64,000 bases of DNA, from contig NW_027018087.1 in the NCBI RefSeq assembly GCF_032854445.1, forward strand, positions 1-64,000, given 5' to 3'. A program made the position numbers and the translations under genes. Position 1 is the stretch's first letter, and each line of letters begins with the position of its first letter. Positions 50,501-62,964 of the stretch are shown one piece after another. Origin of the DNA: Liolophura sinensis (taxonomy: Eukaryota > Mollusca > Polyplacophora > Chitonida > Chitonidae). The notes under the pieces were generated by a model. The model had not been told where the DNA came from. It did no database searches and saw only the letters and a list, made by a program, of their open reading frames with translations.

Positions 50501-51435
50501 CTTGATACAGTCTGCTGTAAAAAGTACAACTGAACACTGACCCACTTCAGTAAGGTGCCAAAAGATGCGGAATTGAGCCAGGCATCGGCAGCTGTTGAAA
50601 AATTGCAAATTTCCCTGGTTTCCATGGAGTAAGAGCCGTTGCTGGGCACGTGATTATGACATAAATGATCATTCAATTGTCACTACAGCCAAAAGTATTG
50701 GTCGGAGAGCAACGCGGTTTGCACCATTCGATTTCTCGTCACAAAATACGTCGGATTAGCCTCTTACCAGCAGCACTGGAACAGTTTTTCCACTTTTGCA
50801 TTTTTGCCTGCTCTTTTTGTTAATTGAAATCGGCTACACTGTACTCTGTACAATCGCGACTGGTCATTACTATATTCAACTTTTGACTATAAGTTATGTG
50901 CCCTTCGGTAGCCCAGAAGACGTCAAATCTTTGGGCTAAGCCCATTTAACTCACCCAGCAATTGTCTTACTTCTAAGTCCAAGACAATCTCAATGTCTTT
51001 ATCTACGTGTAGAAAAACCAGACCATTTGTACATAAAAAACACAAGGTACTTGATACAGTCTGCTGTAAAAAGTACAACTAAACACTAACCCACATTTAT
51101 AAGGTGCCAAAAGATGTGGAATTGGGCCAGGCATCGGCAGCTGTTAAAAAATTGCAAATATCCCTGGTTTCCATGGAGTAAGAGCCGTTGCTGGGCACGT
51201 AATTATGACATCAATAATCATTGATCTGTCGCTACAGCCAATAGTATTGGTCGGAGAGCAGCGCGGTTTGCACCATTCGATTTCTCGTCACAAAATACGT
51301 CGGATTAGCCTCTTTCTAGTAGCACTGGAACAGTTTTTCCACTTTTGCATTTTTGCTTCGTCTTTTTTTTCATTGAAATCGGCTAAACTGTACTCTGTAC
51401 AATCGCGACTGGTCATTACTATATTCAACTTTTGA
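47596..51435. repeat. Second copy of the seven-monomer unit, monomers 87-93
   Basis: Starts are 47596 (A), 48143 (A), 48691 (B), 49240 (A), 49789 (B), 50338 (B) and 50887 (B). The first two correspond to 41011 and 41560 (TTAGTTTCTTACC near 48013; AAAATTCCAAATATCC near 48404), although the first is type A here and B there. The remaining five repeat the 5-mer, including the ATTTT box at 49448-49452 and GTAATTATGACATCAATAATC near 51200. Three indels lie in 47596-48690: CTTATC near 47707, GTTGAAAATTGC near 47850 and ATTGGCCAGG near 48377. Confidence 0.86.
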
Positions 51436-54400
51436 CTATAAGTTATGTGCCCTTCGGTAGCCCAGAAGACGTCAAATCTTTGGGCTAAGCCCATTTAACT
51501 CACCCAGCAATTGCCTTACTTCTAAGTCCAAGACAATCTTAATGTCTTTATCTACGTGTAGAAAAACCAGACCATTTGTACATAAAAAACACAAGGTACT
51601 TGATACAGTCTGCTGTAAAAAGTACAACTAAACACTGACCCACATTTATAAGGTGCCAAAAGATGTGGAATTGGGCCAGGCATCGGCAGCTGTTAAAAAA
51701 TTGCAAATATCCCTGGTTTCCATGGAGTAAGAGCCGTTGCTGGGCACGTGATTATGACATAAATGATCATTGATCTGTCGCTACAGGCAAAAATATTGGT
51801 CGGAGAGCAACGCGGTTTGCACCATTCGTTTTCTCGTCACAAAATACGTCGGATTAGGCTCATACTAGTAGCACTGGAACAGTTTTTCCACTTTTGCATT
51901 TTTGCCTGGTCTTTTTGTTAATTGAAATCGGCTAAACTGTACTCTGTACAATCGCGACTGGTCATTACTATATTCAACTTTTGACTATAAGTTATGTGCC
52001 CTTCGGTAGCCCAGAAGACGTCAAATCTTTGGGCTAAGCCCATTTAACTCACCCAGCAATTGCCTTACTTCTAAGTGCAAGACAATCTCAATGTCTTTAT
52101 CTACGTGTAGAAAAACCACACCATTTGTACGTGAAAAACACAAGGTACTTGATACAGTCTGCTGTAAAAAGTACAACTGAACACTAACCCACTTCAGTAA
52201 GGTGCCAAAAGATGCGGAATTGAGCCAGGCATCGGCAGCTGTTGAAAAATTGCAAATTTCCCTGGTTTCCATGGAGTAAGAGCCGTTGCTGGGCACGTGC
52301 TTATGACATAAATTATCATTCAATTGTCACTACAGCCAAAAGTATTGGTCGGAGAGCAACGCGGTTTGCACCATTCGATTTCTCGTCACAAAATACGTCG
52401 GATTAGCCTCTTACCAGCAGCACTGGAACAGTTTTTCCACTTTTGCATTTTTACCTGCTCTTTTTGTTAATTGAAATCGGCTACACTGTACTCTGTACAA
52501 TCGCGACTGGTCATTACTATATTCAACTTTTGACTATAAGTTATGTGCCCTTCGGTAGCCCAGAAGACGTCAAATCTATCGGCTAAACCCATTCAACTCA
52601 CCCAGCAATTGTCTTATTTCTAAGTCCAAGACAATCTCAATGTCTTTATCTACGTGTAGAAAAACCAGACCATTTGTACATAAAAAACACAAGGTACTTG
52701 ATACAGTCTGCTGTGAAAAGTACAACTAAACACTGACCCACATTTATAAGGTGCCAAAAGATGTGGATTTGGGCCAGGCATCGGCAGCTGTTAAAAAATT
52801 GCAAATATCCCTGGTTTCCATGGAGTAAGAGCCGTTGCTGGGCACGTGATTATGACATCAATAATCATTGATCTGTCGCTACAGCCAAAAGTATTGGTCG
52901 GAGAGCAACGCGGTTTGCACCATTCGATTTCTCGTCACAAAATACGTCGGATTAGCCTCTTTCTAGTAGCACTGGAACAGTTTTTCCACTTTTGCATTTT
53001 TGCTTCGTCTTTTTTTTCATTGAAATCGGCTAAACTGTACTCTGTACAATCGCGACTGGTCATTACTATATTCAACTTTTGACTATAAGTTATGTGCCCT
53101 TCGGTAGCCCAGAAGACGTCAAATCTTTGGGCTAAGCCCATTTAACTCACCCAGCAATTGCCTTACTTCTAAGTCCAAGACAATCTTAATGTCTTTATCT
53201 ACGTGTAGAAAAACCAGACCATTTGTACATAAAAAACACAAGGTACTTGATACAGTCTGCTGTAAAAAGTACAACTAAACACTGACCCACATTTATAAGG
53301 TGCCAAAAGATGTGGAATTGGGCCAGGCATCGGCAGCTGTTAAAAAATTGCAAATATCCCTGGTTTCCATGGAGTAAGAGCCGTTGCTGGGCACGTGATT
53401 ATGACATAAATGATCATTGATCTGTCGCTACAGGCAAAAATATTGGTCGGAGAGCAACGCGGTTTGCACCATTCGTTTTCTCGTCACAAAATACGTCGGA
53501 TTAGGCTCATACTAGTAGCACTGGAACAGTTTTTCCACTTTTGCATTTTTGCCTGGTCTTTTTGTTAATTGAAATCGGCTAAACTGTACTCTGTACAATC
53601 GCGACTGGTCATTACTATATTCAACTTTTGACTATAAGTTATGTGCCCTTCGGTAGCCCAGAAGACGTCAAATCTTTGGGCTAAGCCCATTTAACTCACC
53701 CAGCAATTGCCTTACTTCTAAGTGCAAGACAATCTCAATGTCTTTATCTACGTGTAGAAAAACCACACCATTTGTACGTGAAAAACACAAGGTACTTGAT
53801 ACAGTCTGCTGTAAAAAGTACAACTGAACACTAACCCACTTCAGTAAGGTGCCAAAAGATGCGGAATTGAGCCAGGCATCGGCAGCTGTTGAAAAATTGC
53901 AAATTTCCCTGGTTTCCATGGAGTAAGAGCCGTTGCTGGGCACGTGATTATGACATAAATGATCATTCAATTGTCACTACAGCCAAAAGTATTGGTCGGA
54001 GAGCAACGCGGTTTGCACCATTCGATTTCTCGTCACAAAATACGTCGGATTAGCCTCTTACCAGCAGCACTGGAACAGTTTTTCCACTTTTGCATTTTTA
54101 CCTGCTCTTTTTGTTAATTGAAATCGGCTACACTGTACTCTGTACAATCGCGACTGGTCATTACTATATTCAACTTTTGACTATAAGTTATGTGCCCTTC
54201 GGTAGCCCAGAAGACGTCAAATCTATCGGCTAAACCCATTCAACTCACCCAGCAATTGTCTTATTTCTAAGTCCAAGACAATCTCAATGTCTTTATCTAC
54301 GTGTAGAAAAACCAGACCATTTGTACATAAAAAACACAAGGTACTTGATACAGTCTGCTGTGAAAAGTACAACTAAACACTGACCCACATTTATAAGGTG

Positions 54401-56376
54401 CCAAAAGATGTGGATTTGGGCCAGGCATCGGCAGCTGTTAAAAAATTGCAAATATCCCTGGTTTCCATGGAGTAAGAGCCGTTGCTGGGCACGTGATTAT
54501 GACATCAATAATCATTGATCTGTCGCTACAGCCAAAAGTATTGGTCGGAGAGCAACGCGGTTTGCACCATTCGATTTCTCGTCACAAAATACGTCGGATT
54601 AGCCTCTTTCTAGTAGCACTGGAACAGTTTTTCCACTTTTGCATTTTTGCTTCGTCTTTTTTTTCATTGAAATCGGCTAAACTGTACTCTGTACAATCGC
54701 GACTGGTCATTACTATATTAAACTTTTGACTATAAGTTATGTGCCCTTCGGTAGCCCAGAAGACGTCAAATCTTTGGGCTAAGCCCATTTAACTCACCCA
54801 GCAATTGCCTTACTTCTAAGTCCAAGACAATCTTAATGTCTTTATCTACGTGTAGAAAAACCAGACCATTTGTACATAAAAAACACAAGGTACTTGATAC
54901 AGTCTGCTGTAAAAAGTACAACTAAACACTGACCCACATTTATAAGGTGCCAAAAGATGTGGAATTGGGCCAGGCATCGGCAGCTGTTAAAAAATTGCAA
55001 ATATCCCTGGTTTCCATGGAGTAAGAGCCGTTGCTGGGCACGTGATTATGACATAAATGATCATTGATCTGTCGCTACAGGCAAAAATATTGGTCGGAGA
55101 GCAACGCGGTTTGCACCATTCGTTTTCTCGTCACAAAATACGTCGGATTAGGCTCATACTAGTAGCACTGGAACAGTTTTTCCACTTTTGCATTTTTGCC
55201 TGGTCTTTTTGTTAATTGAAATCGGCTAAACTGTACTCTGTACAATCGCGACTGGTCATTACTATATTCAACTTTTGACTATAAGTTATGTGCCCTTCGG
55301 TAGCCCAGAAGACGTCAAATCTTTGGGCTAAGCCCATTTAACTCACCCAGCAATTGCCTTACTTCTAAGTGCAAGACAATCTCAATGTCTTTATCTACGT
55401 GTAGAAAAACCACACCATTTGTACGTGAAAAACACAAGGTACTTGATACAGTCTGCTGTAAAAAGTACAACTGAACACTAACCCACTTCAGTAAGGTGCC
55501 AAAAGATGCGGAATTGAGCCAGGCATCGGCAGCTGTTGAAAAATTGCAAATTTCCCTGGTTTCCATGGAGTAAGAGCCGTTGCTGGGCACGTGATTATGA
55601 CATAAATGATCATTCAATTGTCACTACAGCCAAAAGTATTGGTCGGAGAGCAACGCGGTTTGCACCATTCGATTTCTCGTCACAAAATACGTCGGATTAG
55701 CCTCTTACCAGCAGCACTGGAACAGTCTTTCCACTTTTGCATTTTTACCTGGTCTTTTTGTTAATTGAAATCGGCTACACTGTACTCTGTACAATCGCGA
55801 CTGGTCATTACTATATTCAACTTTTGACTATAAGTTATGTGCCCTTCGGTAGCCCAGAAGACGTCAAATCTATCGGCTAAGCCCATTCAACTCACCCAGC
55901 AATTGTCTTACTTCTAAGTCCAAGACAATCTCAATGTCTTTATCTACGTGTAGAAAAACCAGACCATTTGTACATAAAAAACACAAGGTACTTGATACAG
56001 TCTGCTGTGAAAAGTACAACTAAACACTGACCCACATTTATAAGGTGCCAAAAGATGTGAATTTGGGCCAGGCATCGGCAGCTGTTAAAAAATTGCAAAT
56101 ATCCCTGGTTTCCATGGAGTAAGAGCCGTTGCTGGGCACGTGATTATGACATCAATAATCATTGATCTGTCGCTACAGCCAAAAGTATTGGTCGGAGAGC
56201 AACGCGGTTTGCACCATTCGATTTCTCGTCACAAAATACGTCGGATTAGCCTCTTTCTAGTAGCACTGGAACAGTTTTTCCACTTTTGCATTTTTGCTTC
56301 GTCTTTTTGTTAATTGAAATCGGCTAAACTGTACTCTGTACAATCGCGACTGGTCATTACTATATTCAACTTTTGA
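51436..56376. repeat. Trimeric HOR (1,647 bp), three copies, monomers 94-102
   Basis: Units start at 51436, 53083 and 54730, each of three type-B monomers. The first monomer has AAGTCCAAGACAATCTTAATG, CAGGCAAAAATATTGG and CATTCGTTTTCTC; the second is GTACGTGAAAAAC with the TTCAG box; the third has TATCGGCTAA, ATTTA box, GATGTGGATTTGGG and CATCAATAATCATTG. An unusual TTTTTTTTCATTG in place of TTTTTGTTAATTG occurs at about 51363, 53010 and 54657, at the 1,647 bp period. The third unit ends differently (GTGAATTTGGG, normal TTGTTAATTG), grading into the following dimer. Copies of the second monomer differ by GTGCTTATG and AATTATC near 52300. Confidence 0.9.
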
Positions 56377-58023
56377 CTATAAGTTATGTGCCCTTCGGTA
56401 GCCCAGAAGACGTCAAATCTTTGGGCTAAGCCCATTTAACCCACCCAGCAATTGCCTTACTTCTAAGTCCAAGACAATCTTAATGTCTTTATCTACGTGT
56501 AGAAAAACCAGACCATTTGTACATAAAAAACACAAGGTACTTGATACAGTCTGCTGTAAAAAGTACAACTAAACACTGACCCACATTTATAAGGTGCCAA
56601 AAGATGTGGAATTGGGCCAGGCATCGGCAGCTGTTAAAAAATTGCAAATATCCCTGGTTTCCATGGAGTAAGAGCCGTTGCTGTGCACGTGATTATGACA
56701 TCAATGATCATTGATCTGTCGCTACAGCCAAAAGTATTGGTCGGAGAGCAACGCGGTTTGCACCATTCGTTTTCTCGTCACAAAATACGTCGGATTAGGC
56801 TTATACTAGTAGCACTGGAACAGTTTTTCCACTTTTGCATTTTTGCCTGGTCTTTTTGTTAATTGAAATCGGCTAAACTGTACTCTGTACAATCGCGACT
56901 GGTCATTACTATATTCAACTTTTGACTATAAGTTATGTGCCCTTCGGTAGCCCAGAAGACGTCAAATCTATCGGCTAAGCCCATTCAACTCACCCAGCAA
57001 TTGTCTTACTTCTAAGTCCAAGACAATCTCAATGTCTTTATCTACGTGTAGAAAAACCAGACCATTTGTACATAAAAAACACAAGGTACTTGATACAGTC
57101 TGCTGTGAAAAGTACAACTAAACACTGACCCACATTTATAAGGTGCCAAAAGATGTGAATTTGGGCCAGGCATCGGCAGCTGTTAAAAAATTGCAAATAT
57201 CCCTGGTTTCCATGGAGTAAGAGCCGTTGCTGGGCACGTGATTATGACATCAATAATCATTGATCTGTCGCTACAGCCAAAAGTATTGGTCGGAGAGCAA
57301 CGCGGTTTGCACCATTCGATTTCTCGTCACAAAATACGTCGGATTAGCCTCTTTCTAGTAGCACTGGAACAGTTTTTCCACTTTTGCATTTTTGCTTCGT
57401 CTTTTTGTTAATTGAAATCGGCTAAACTGTACTCTGTACAATCGCGACTGGTCATTACTATATTCAACTTTTGACTATAAGTTATGTGCCCTTCGGTAGC
57501 CCAGAAGACGTCAAATTTTTGGGCTAAGCCCATTTAACCCACCCAGCAATTGCCTTACTTCTAAGTCCAAGACAATCTTAATGTCTTTATCTACGTGTAG
57601 AAAAACCAGACCATTTGTACATAAAAAACACAAGGTACTTGATACAGTCTGCTGTAAAAAGTACAACTAAACACTGACCCACATTTATAAGGTGCCAAAA
57701 GATGTGGAATTGGGCCAGGCATCGGCAGCTGTTAAAAAATTGCAAATATCCCTGGTTTCCATGGAGTAAGAGCCGTTGCTGTGCACGTGATTATGACATC
57801 AATGATCATTGATCTGTCGCTACAGCCAAAAGTATTGGTCGGAGAGCAACGCGGTTTGCACCATTCGTTTTCTCGTCACAAAATACGTCGGATTAGGCTT
57901 ATACTAGTAGCACTGGAACAGTTTTTCCACTTTTGCATTTTTGCCTGGTCTTTTTGTTAATTGAAATCGGCTAAACTGTACTCTGTACAATCGCGACTGG
58001 TCATTACTATATTCAACTTTTGA
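55828..58023. repeat. Dimeric HOR (1,098 bp), two copies, monomers 102-105
   Basis: Dimers start at 55828 and 56926. The first monomer has TATCGGCTAAGCC, GATGTGAATTTGGGCC (about 56054 and 57152) and CATCAATAATCATTG; the second has TTTAACCCACCCAGC (about 56437 and 57535), GCTGTGCACGTG (about 56681 and 57779) and GGCTTATACTAGTAG. All these tags repeat at exactly 1,098 bp. The only difference I noticed is CAAATTTTTGGGC near 57514 against CAAATCTTTGGGC. The dimer looks like the trimer with its middle monomer removed. Confidence 0.9.
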
Positions 58024-60219
58024 CTATAAGTTATGTGCCCTTCGGTAGCCCAGAAGACGTCAAATCTTTGGGCTAAGCCCATTTAACTCACCCAGCAATT
58101 GCCTTACTTCTAAGTGCAAGACAATCTCAATGTCTTTATCTACGTGTAGAAAAACCACACCATTTGTACGTGAAAAACACAAGGTACTTGATACAGTCTG
58201 CTGTAAAAAGTACAACTGAACACTAACCCACTTCAGTAAGGTGCCAAAAGATGCGGAATTGAGCCAGGCATCGGCAGCTGTTGAAAAATTGCAAATTTCC
58301 CTGGTTTCCATGGAGTAAGAGCCGTTGCTACGCACGTGATTACGACATAAATGATCATTCAATTGTCGCTACAGGCAAAAGTATTGGTCGGAGAGCAACG
58401 CGGATTGCACCATTCGATTTCTCGTCACAAAATACGTCGGATTAGGCTCTTACTAGTAGCACTGGAACAGTTTTTCCACTTTTGCATTTTTGCCTGGTCT
58501 TTTTGTTAATTGAAATCGGCTACACTGTACTCTGTACAATCGCGACTGGTCATTACTATATTCAACTTTTGACTATAAGTTATGTGCCCTTCGGTAGCCC
58601 AGAAGACCTGAAATCTTTGGGCTAAGCCCATTTAACTCACCCAGCAATTGCCTTACTTCTAAGTGCAAGACAATCTCAATGTCTTTATCTACGTGTAGAA
58701 AAACCACACCATTTGTACATGAAAACCACAAGGTACTTGATACAGTCTGCTGTAAAAAGTACAACTGAACACTGACCCACTTCAGTAAGGTGCCAAAAGA
58801 TGCGGAATTGAGCCAGGCATCGGCAGCTGTTGAAAAATTGCAAATTTCCCTGGTTTCCATGGAATAAGAGCCGTTGCTGGGCACGTGATTATGACATAAA
58901 TGATCATTCAATTGTCACTACAGCCAAAAGTATTGGTCGGAGAGCAACGCGGTTTGCACCATTCGATTTCTCGTCACAAAATACGTCGGATTAGCCTCTT
59001 ACCAACAGCACTGGAACAGTTTTTCCACTTTTGCATTTTTACCTGGTCTTTTTGTTAATTGAAATCGGCTACACTGTACTCTGTAGAATCGCGACTGGTC
59101 ATTACTATATTCAACTTTTGACTATAAGTTATGTGCCCTTCGGTAGCCCAGAAGACGTCAAATCTATCGGCTAAGCCCATTCAACTCACCCAGCAATTGT
59201 CTTACTTCTAAGTCCAAGACAATCTCAATGTCTTTATCTACGTGTAGAAAAACCAGACCATTTGTACATAAAAAGCACAAGGTACTTGATACAGTCTGCT
59301 GTGAAAAGTACAACTAAACACTGACCCACATTTATAAGGTGCCAAAAGATGTGGAATTGGGCCAGGCATCGGCAGCTGTTAAAAAATTCCAAATATCCCT
59401 GGTTTCCATGGAGTAAGAGCCGTTGCTGGGCACGTGATTATGACATCAATAATCATTGATCTGTCGCTACGGCCAAAAGTATTGGTCGGAGAGCAACGCG
59501 GTTTGCACCATTCGATTTCTCGTCACAAAATACGTTGGATTAGCCTCTTACTAGTAGCACTGGAAGAGTCTTTCCACTTTTGCATTTTTGCCTGGTCTTT
59601 TTGTTAATTGAAATCGGCTAAACTGTACTCTGTACATTCGCGACTGGTCATTACTATATTCAACTTTTGACTATATGTTATGTTCCCTTCGGTAGCCCAG
59701 AAGACCTGAAATCTTTCGGCTCAGCCCATTTAACTCACCCAGCAATTGTCTTACTTCTAAGTGCAAGACAATCTCAATGTCTTTATCTACGTGTAGAAAA
59801 ACCAGACCATTTGTACATAAAAAACACAAGGTACTTGATACAGTCTGCTGTAAAAAGTACAACTGAACACTGACCCACTTCAGTAAGGTGCCAAAAGATG
59901 CGGAATTGAGCCAGGCATCGGCAGCTGTTGAAAAATTGCAAATTTCCCTGGTTTCCATGGAGTAAGAGCCGTTGCTGGGCACGTGATTATGACATCAATA
60001 ATCATTGATCTGTCGCTACAGCCAAAAGTATTGGTCGGAGAGCAACGCGGTTTGCACCATTCGATTTCTCGTCACAAAATACGTCGGATTAGCCTCTTTC
60101 TAGTAGCACTGCAACAGTTTTTCCACTTTTGCATTTTTGCTTCGTCTTTTTGTTAATTGAAATCGGCTAAACTGTACTCTGTACAATCGCGACTGGTCAT
60201 TACTATATTCAACTTTTGA
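58024..60219. repeat. Satellite monomers 106-109
   Basis: Starts are 58024 (B), 58573 (A), 59122 (B) and 59671 (A). 58024 ends a run of 16 consecutive type-B monomers that began at 49789. 59122 has TATCGGC, an ATTTA box, TCTGTAGAATC just upstream, and CATCAATAATCATTGATC. 59671 has TATATGTTATGTTCCC and TTTCGGCTCAGCC. Private substitutions are common, so this is a junction between the trimer/dimer domain and the following 5-mer. Confidence 0.82.
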
Positions 60220-62964
60220 CTATAAGTTATGTGCCCTTCGGTAGCCCAGAAGACGTCAAATCTTTGGGCTAAGCCCATTTAACTCACCCAGCAATTGCCT
60301 TACTTCTAAGTCCAAGACAATCTTAATGTCTTTATCTACGTGTAGAAAAACCACACCATTTGTACGTGAAAAACACAAGGTACTTGATACAGTCTGCTGT
60401 AAAAAGTACAACTGAACACTGACCCACTTCAGTAAGGTGCCAAAAGATGTGGAATTGAGCCAGGCATCGGCAGCTGTTGAAAAATTGCAAATTTCCCTGG
60501 TTTCCATGGAGTAAGAGCCGTTGCTGGGCACGTGATTATGACATCAATGATCATTCAATTGTCACTACAGCCAAAAGTATTGGTCGGAGAGCAACGTGGA
60601 TTGCACCATTCGATTTCTCGTCACAAAATACGTCGGATTAGGCTCTTACTAGTAGCACTGGAACAGTTTTTCCACTTTTGCATTTTTGCCTGGTCTTTTT
60701 GTTAATTGAAATCGGCTACACTGTACTCTCTACAATCGCGACTGGTCATTACTATATTCAACTTTTGACTATAAGTTATGTGCCCTTCGGTAGCCCAGAA
60801 GACCTGAAATCTTTGGGCCAGGCCCATTTAACTCACCCAGCAATTGTCTTACTTCTAAGTCCAAGACAATCTCAATGTCTTTATCTACGTGTAGAAAAAC
60901 CACACCATTTGTACATAAAAACCACAAGGTACTTGATACAGTCTGCTGTGAAAAGTACAACTAAACACTGACCCACATTTTTAAGGTGCCAAAAGATGCA
61001 AAATTGTGCCAGACATCGGCAGCTGTTAAAAATTTGCAAATATCCATGGTTTCCATGGAGTAAGAGCCGTTGCTGGGCACGTGATTATGACATCAATGAT
61101 CAATCAATTGTCGCTACAGCCAAAAGTATTGGTCGGAGAGGAACGCGGTTTGCACCATTCGATTTCTCGTCACAAAATACGTCGGATTAGCCTCTTACCA
61201 GAAGCACTGGAACAGTTTTTCCACTTTTGCATTTTTGCCTGGTCTTTTTGTTAATTGAAATCGGCTACACTGTACTCTGTACAATCGCGACTGGTCATTA
61301 CTATATTCAACTTTTGACTATAAGTTATGTGCCCTTCGGTAGCCCAGAAGACGTCAAATCTTTGGGCTAAGCCCATTTAACTCACCCAGCAATTGTCTTA
61401 CTTCTAAGTGCAAGACAATCTCAATGTCTTTATCTACGTGTAGAAAAACCAGACCATTTGTACATAAAAAACACAAGGTACTTGATACAGTCTGCTGTAA
61501 AAAGTACAACTGAACACTGACCCACTTCAGTAAGGTGCCAAAAGATGCGGAATTGAGCCAGGCATCGGCAGCTGTTGAAAAATTGCAAATTTCCCTGGTT
61601 TCCATGGAGTAAGAGCCGTTGCTGGGCACGTGATTATGACATCAATGATCATTCAATTGTCACTACAGCCAAAAGTATTGGTCGGAGAGAAACGCGGTTT
61701 GCACCATTCGATTTCTCGTCACAAAATACGTCGGATTAGCCGCTTACCAGCAGCACTGGAACAGTTTGTCCACTTTTGCATTTTTGCCTGGTCTTTTTGT
61801 TAGTTGAAATCGGCTACACTGTACTCTGTACAATCGCGACTGGTCATTACTATATTCAACTTTTGACTATAAGTTATGTGCCCTTCGGTAGCCCAGAAGA
61901 CCTGAAATCTTTGGGCTAAGCCCATTTAACTCACCCAGCAATTGCCTTACTTCTAAGTGCAAGATAATCTCAATGTCTTTATCTACGTGTAGAAAAACCA
62001 GACCATTTGTACGTGAAAAACACAAGGTACTTGATACAGTCTGCTGTAAAAAGTACAACTAAACACTAACCCACTTCAGTAAGTTGCCAAAAGATGCGGA
62101 ATTGAGCCAGGCATCGGCAGCTGTTGAAAAATTGCAAATTTCCCTGGTTTCCATGGAGTAAGAGCCGTTGCTGGGCACGTGATTATGACATAAATTATCA
62201 TTCAATTGTCACTACAGCCAAAAGTATTGGTCGGAGAGCAACGCGGTTTGCACCATTCGATTTGTCGTCACAAAATACGTCGGATTAGCCTCTTACCAGC
62301 AGCACTGGAACAGTTTTTCCACTTTTGCATTTTTACCTGGTCTTTTTGTTAATTGAAATCGGCTACACTGTACTCTGTACAATCGCGACTGGTCATTACT
62401 ATATTCAGCTTTTGACTATAAGTTATGTGCCCTTCGGTAGCCCAGAAGACGTCAAATCTATCGGCTAAGCCCATTCAACTCACCCAGCAATTGTCTTGTT
62501 TCTAAGTGCAAGACAATCTCAATGTCTTTATCTACGTGTAGAAAAACCAGACCATTTGTACATAAAAAACACAAGGTACTTGATACAGTCTGCTGTGAAA
62601 AGTACAACTAAACACTGACCCACATTTATAAGGTGCCAAAAGATGTGGATTTGGGCCAGGCATCGGCAGCTGTTAAAAAATTGCAAATATCCCTGGTTTC
62701 CATGGAGTAAGAGCCGTTGCTGGGCACGTGATTATGACATCAATAATCATTGATCTGTCGCTACAGCCAAAAGTATTGGTCGGAGAGCAACGCGGTTTGC
62801 ACCATTCGATTTCTCGTCACAAAATACGTCGGATTAGGCTCTTACTAGTAGCACGGCAACAGTTTTTCCACTTTTGCATTTTTGCTTCGTCTTTTTGTTA
62901 ATTGAAATCGGCTAAACTGTACTCTGTACAATCGCGACTGGTCATTACTATATTCAACTTTTGA
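60220..62964. repeat. 5-mer HOR unit, monomers 110-114 (2,745 bp)
   Basis: Starts are 60220 (B), 60769 (A), 61318 (B), 61867 (A) and 62416 (B). Tags include CAACGTGGATTGC near 60592, GGGCCAGGCCC near 60826, the ATTTT box at 60977-60981, ATGCAAAATTG with CAGACATCGG near 61000-61020, and GGAGAGGAACGCGG near 61134. The first two monomers return at 62965, exactly 2,745 bp later. Confidence 0.87.
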
